A program made the position numbers and the translations under genes. A stretch of 31,767 nt of DNA, taken from assembly GCA_030271565.1 (NCBI GenBank), contig JARXKR010000004.1, positions 1-31,767 of the forward strand. Reading direction: 5' to 3'. The first letter of the stretch is position 1, and every line of letters begins with the position of its first letter. Under the pieces are notes generated by a model, which was not told the DNA's origin, made no database searches, and saw only the letters and a program-made list of their open reading frames with translations. Source of the DNA: Pseudomonadota bacterium. Its GTDB lineage: Bacteria > Pseudomonadota > Alphaproteobacteria > Sphingomonadales > Sphingomonadaceae. Of this stretch, positions 30,539 to 31,767 are shown in pieces.

Positions 30539-31561
30539 ATGCCAATTAAGCGGTCGAAATCGGTAAGAGCGGGCGGAACGTCTTATGACGTTGCGCTGCT
30601 GGCCGGGGTTTCGCAAAGCGCTGTTTCGCGTTGTTTTCGGCCAGGGGCTTCGATCGCTCCAGCCACCCGTGCCCGAGTGATGGCGGCGGCGGACGAGTTG
30701 GGCTATCGGCCCAACGCGATCGCGCAAGGGCTCATCACCCGACGATCGGGCATGATCGCAGTCATCATTTCAAACCTTACCAACCTGCATTATCCCGAAG
30801 TTCTCGCCGAGCTTACCCAGGGGCTGTCGGGACGCGGTGCGCGCGTGCTATTGTTTGCGCTCAAATCCGAAAGCGAAATCGACGAAATTCTGGATCAGGT
30901 CTGGCGTTACCAGGTTGACGGGGCAATCGTTGCGGCCCGACTTTCGGACGACCAGCTCAGCACCTTCAAAGCCCGCGGCACGGCTCTGGTGCTTTACAAT
31001 CGTCAATCGGACGGTGTGCCCGTGGCCTCCGTCGCCTGCGAATTCGCTGCCGGCGAGGCCTTGCTGGTTGACGGGATGATCGCCAGCGGTTGCTGCAATT
31101 TTGCTATTATCGGAGGGCCGACCGACTCCACGGTTGGGGAAGCAAGGGTCAATGGCGCACTCGATCGTCTGGCACTGGCCGGGCTCACCAGTGTTCCCAT
31201 TGAGCGGGGTGATTTCTCGTATCAAGGCGGTTACGACGCCGCCACTCGCTTGCTCAAGGACAAACGGATCGACGCGATTATCTCTGCCAACGACACGATG
31301 GCTTTGGGTGCCATGGATGCGGCCAGGCTCGATTTTGGTCACCAAATCCCCGAAACCTTGTCCATTGTCGGGTTTGACGGAGTGGCCCCGGCGAAGTGGC
31401 GCAGCTACGATCTGACGACCATGCGTCAGCCGGTCGGGCGAATGACCACGGCAGCCATTTCGATGCTGTTCGATCAAATTGAAAATCCTGATCTCGGACC
31501 TGAAAAACGATTATTCTCGGGCAGTCTTATCCGGGGCAAAACCGCCCGACTGGCCGGATAG
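30539..31561 (+). CDS. LacI-family transcriptional regulator 2
   Basis: From ATG 30539 the protein is 340 residues. A helix-turn-helix (TSYDVALLAGVSQSAVSRCF, about 14-33) and hinge DELGYRPNAIAQGLITRRS precede a type-1 periplasmic-binding fold with AIISANDTMALGAMDAA and IVGFDGVAPAKW. It resembles regulator 1 in both domains, so the pair probably arose by duplication. An ATG at 30506 in the same frame lacks a ribosome binding site, whereas 30539 has GGAG eleven bases upstream. It is followed after 40 bases by the MetE-like gene with no promoter seen between, so they may be co-transcribed. Confidence 0.92.
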   Translation: MPIKRSKSVRAGGTSYDVALLAGVSQSAVSRCFRPGASIAPATRARVMAAADELGYRPNAIAQGLITRRSGMIAVIISNLTNLHYPEVLAELTQGLSGRGARVLLFALKSESEIDEILDQVWRYQVDGAIVAARLSDDQLSTFKARGTALVLYNRQSDGVPVASVACEFAAGEALLVDGMIASGCCNFAIIGGPTDSTVGEARVNGALDRLALAGLTSVPIERGDFSYQGGYDAATRLLKDKRIDAIISANDTMALGAMDAARLDFGHQIPETLSIVGFDGVAPAKWRSYDLTTMRQPVGRMTTAAISMLFDQIENPDLGPEKRLFSGSLIRGKTARLAG

Positions 31562-31601
31562 GCCAACTGTCGCCAATCGAAAATTCTTAGGAGATACACC
31601 G

Positions 31602-31767
31602 ATGACCGAACGTATCGCGACCACTCACGTCGGTTCACTGCCGCGATCGAAAGCGGTGACCGATCTGGTGTTCGCAGCCGAACGCGGCGATCCCGTCGAT
31701 CCTGACGAATTCGACCGGGTGATCGGCGCGGCCGTCGATACAGTGGTGGCGCGGCAGGTGGCGGCGG
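31602..31767 (+). CDS. MetE-like (UROD/MetE fold) cobalamin-independent methyltransferase, partial
   Basis: The first 55 residues lie in the window; the rest runs off the right edge. The opening MTERIATTHVGSLPRSK contains the TTHVGSLPR motif near the start of single-domain MetE-like proteins, which move methyl groups to thiols with a catalytic zinc or act in substituted-alkane metabolism. An AGGAGA ribosome binding site precedes the ATG by eight bases. It follows the second LacI regulator by 40 bases. The catalytic residues lie outside the window, so the substrate (homocysteine or a catabolic methyl donor) cannot be judged. Confidence 0.75.
   Translation, partial: MTERIATTHVGSLPRSKAVTDLVFAAERGDPVDPDEFDRVIGAAVDTVVARQVAA

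Noticed and set aside
1..31767. CRISPR array, insertion sequence or integrase gene
   Set aside because: No regularly spaced repeats, transposase or recombinase motifs were found on either strand.

Overview
The window has high G+C and reads as chromosomal DNA of an alphaproteobacterium, most likely a sphingomonad (Novosphingobium/Sphingomonas/Sphingobium-like). Signs are the two TonB-dependent receptors, the catabolic locus with LacI regulators, a GPH-type transporter and tandem-SnoaL proteins, and the style of the DUF3857/transglutaminase-TPR and Pycsar-effector-like proteins. The assignment rests on gene families, not on an rRNA.

Region 1 (1-5843, all minus) is a four-gene operon for an unusual redox chain. 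It encodes: (i) a soluble protein fusing an FAD/NAD(P)H module, two cyclic-nucleotide-binding domains and a four-cluster [4Fe-4S] domain; (ii) a five-helix membrane protein with two H-x13-H pairs, typical of a di-heme cytochrome b; (iii) an FHA domain joined through one membrane helix to ten CXXCH heme motifs; (iv) a class III (CpdA-like) phosphodiesterase, cut by the window edge. The simplest reading is NAD(P)H -> FAD -> Fe-S -> heme b -> periplasmic hemes c, with possible control by a cyclic nucleotide and by phospho-threonine signalling. Divergent from it (5978-6898) is a membrane-anchored TPR protein resembling the CcmI/NrfG part of cytochrome c maturation.

Region 2 (6895-8785, minus) holds gdhA (glutamate dehydrogenase) and, four bases downstream, a small membrane protein resembling the Pycsar effector family.

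Region 3 (9016-13872, plus) is a tightly overlapping six-gene operon: membrane GT2 glycosyltransferase, FAD oxidoreductase, NAD-dependent epimerase-like protein, sugar-phosphate isomerase-like TIM barrel, SMR/ArnE-like four-helix protein and a second GT2. It looks like making, flipping and transferring a lipid-linked sugar.

Region 4 (13978-19500) holds a secreted DUF3857/transglutaminase/TPR protein, trmL and a BtuB-like TonB-dependent receptor.

Region 5 (from about 19626 to the right edge) looks like an inserted accessory segment. It begins with a 21-base tRNA 3'-end fragment (a typical att footprint) and a decayed, frameshifted gene end. Then come an astA-like succinyltransferase, a tandem-SnoaL protein, a GPH transporter, a convergent paralogous tandem-SnoaL protein, a large TonB-dependent receptor, a third SnoaL protein, two LacI-type regulators and the start of a MetE-like methyltransferase. 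Four intergenic sites in this segment share a dyad with an invariant GCTTGCA half-site; at three of them it overlaps a plausible -35 box. The segment therefore looks like one LacI-controlled uptake and catabolism regulon for an unknown substrate.
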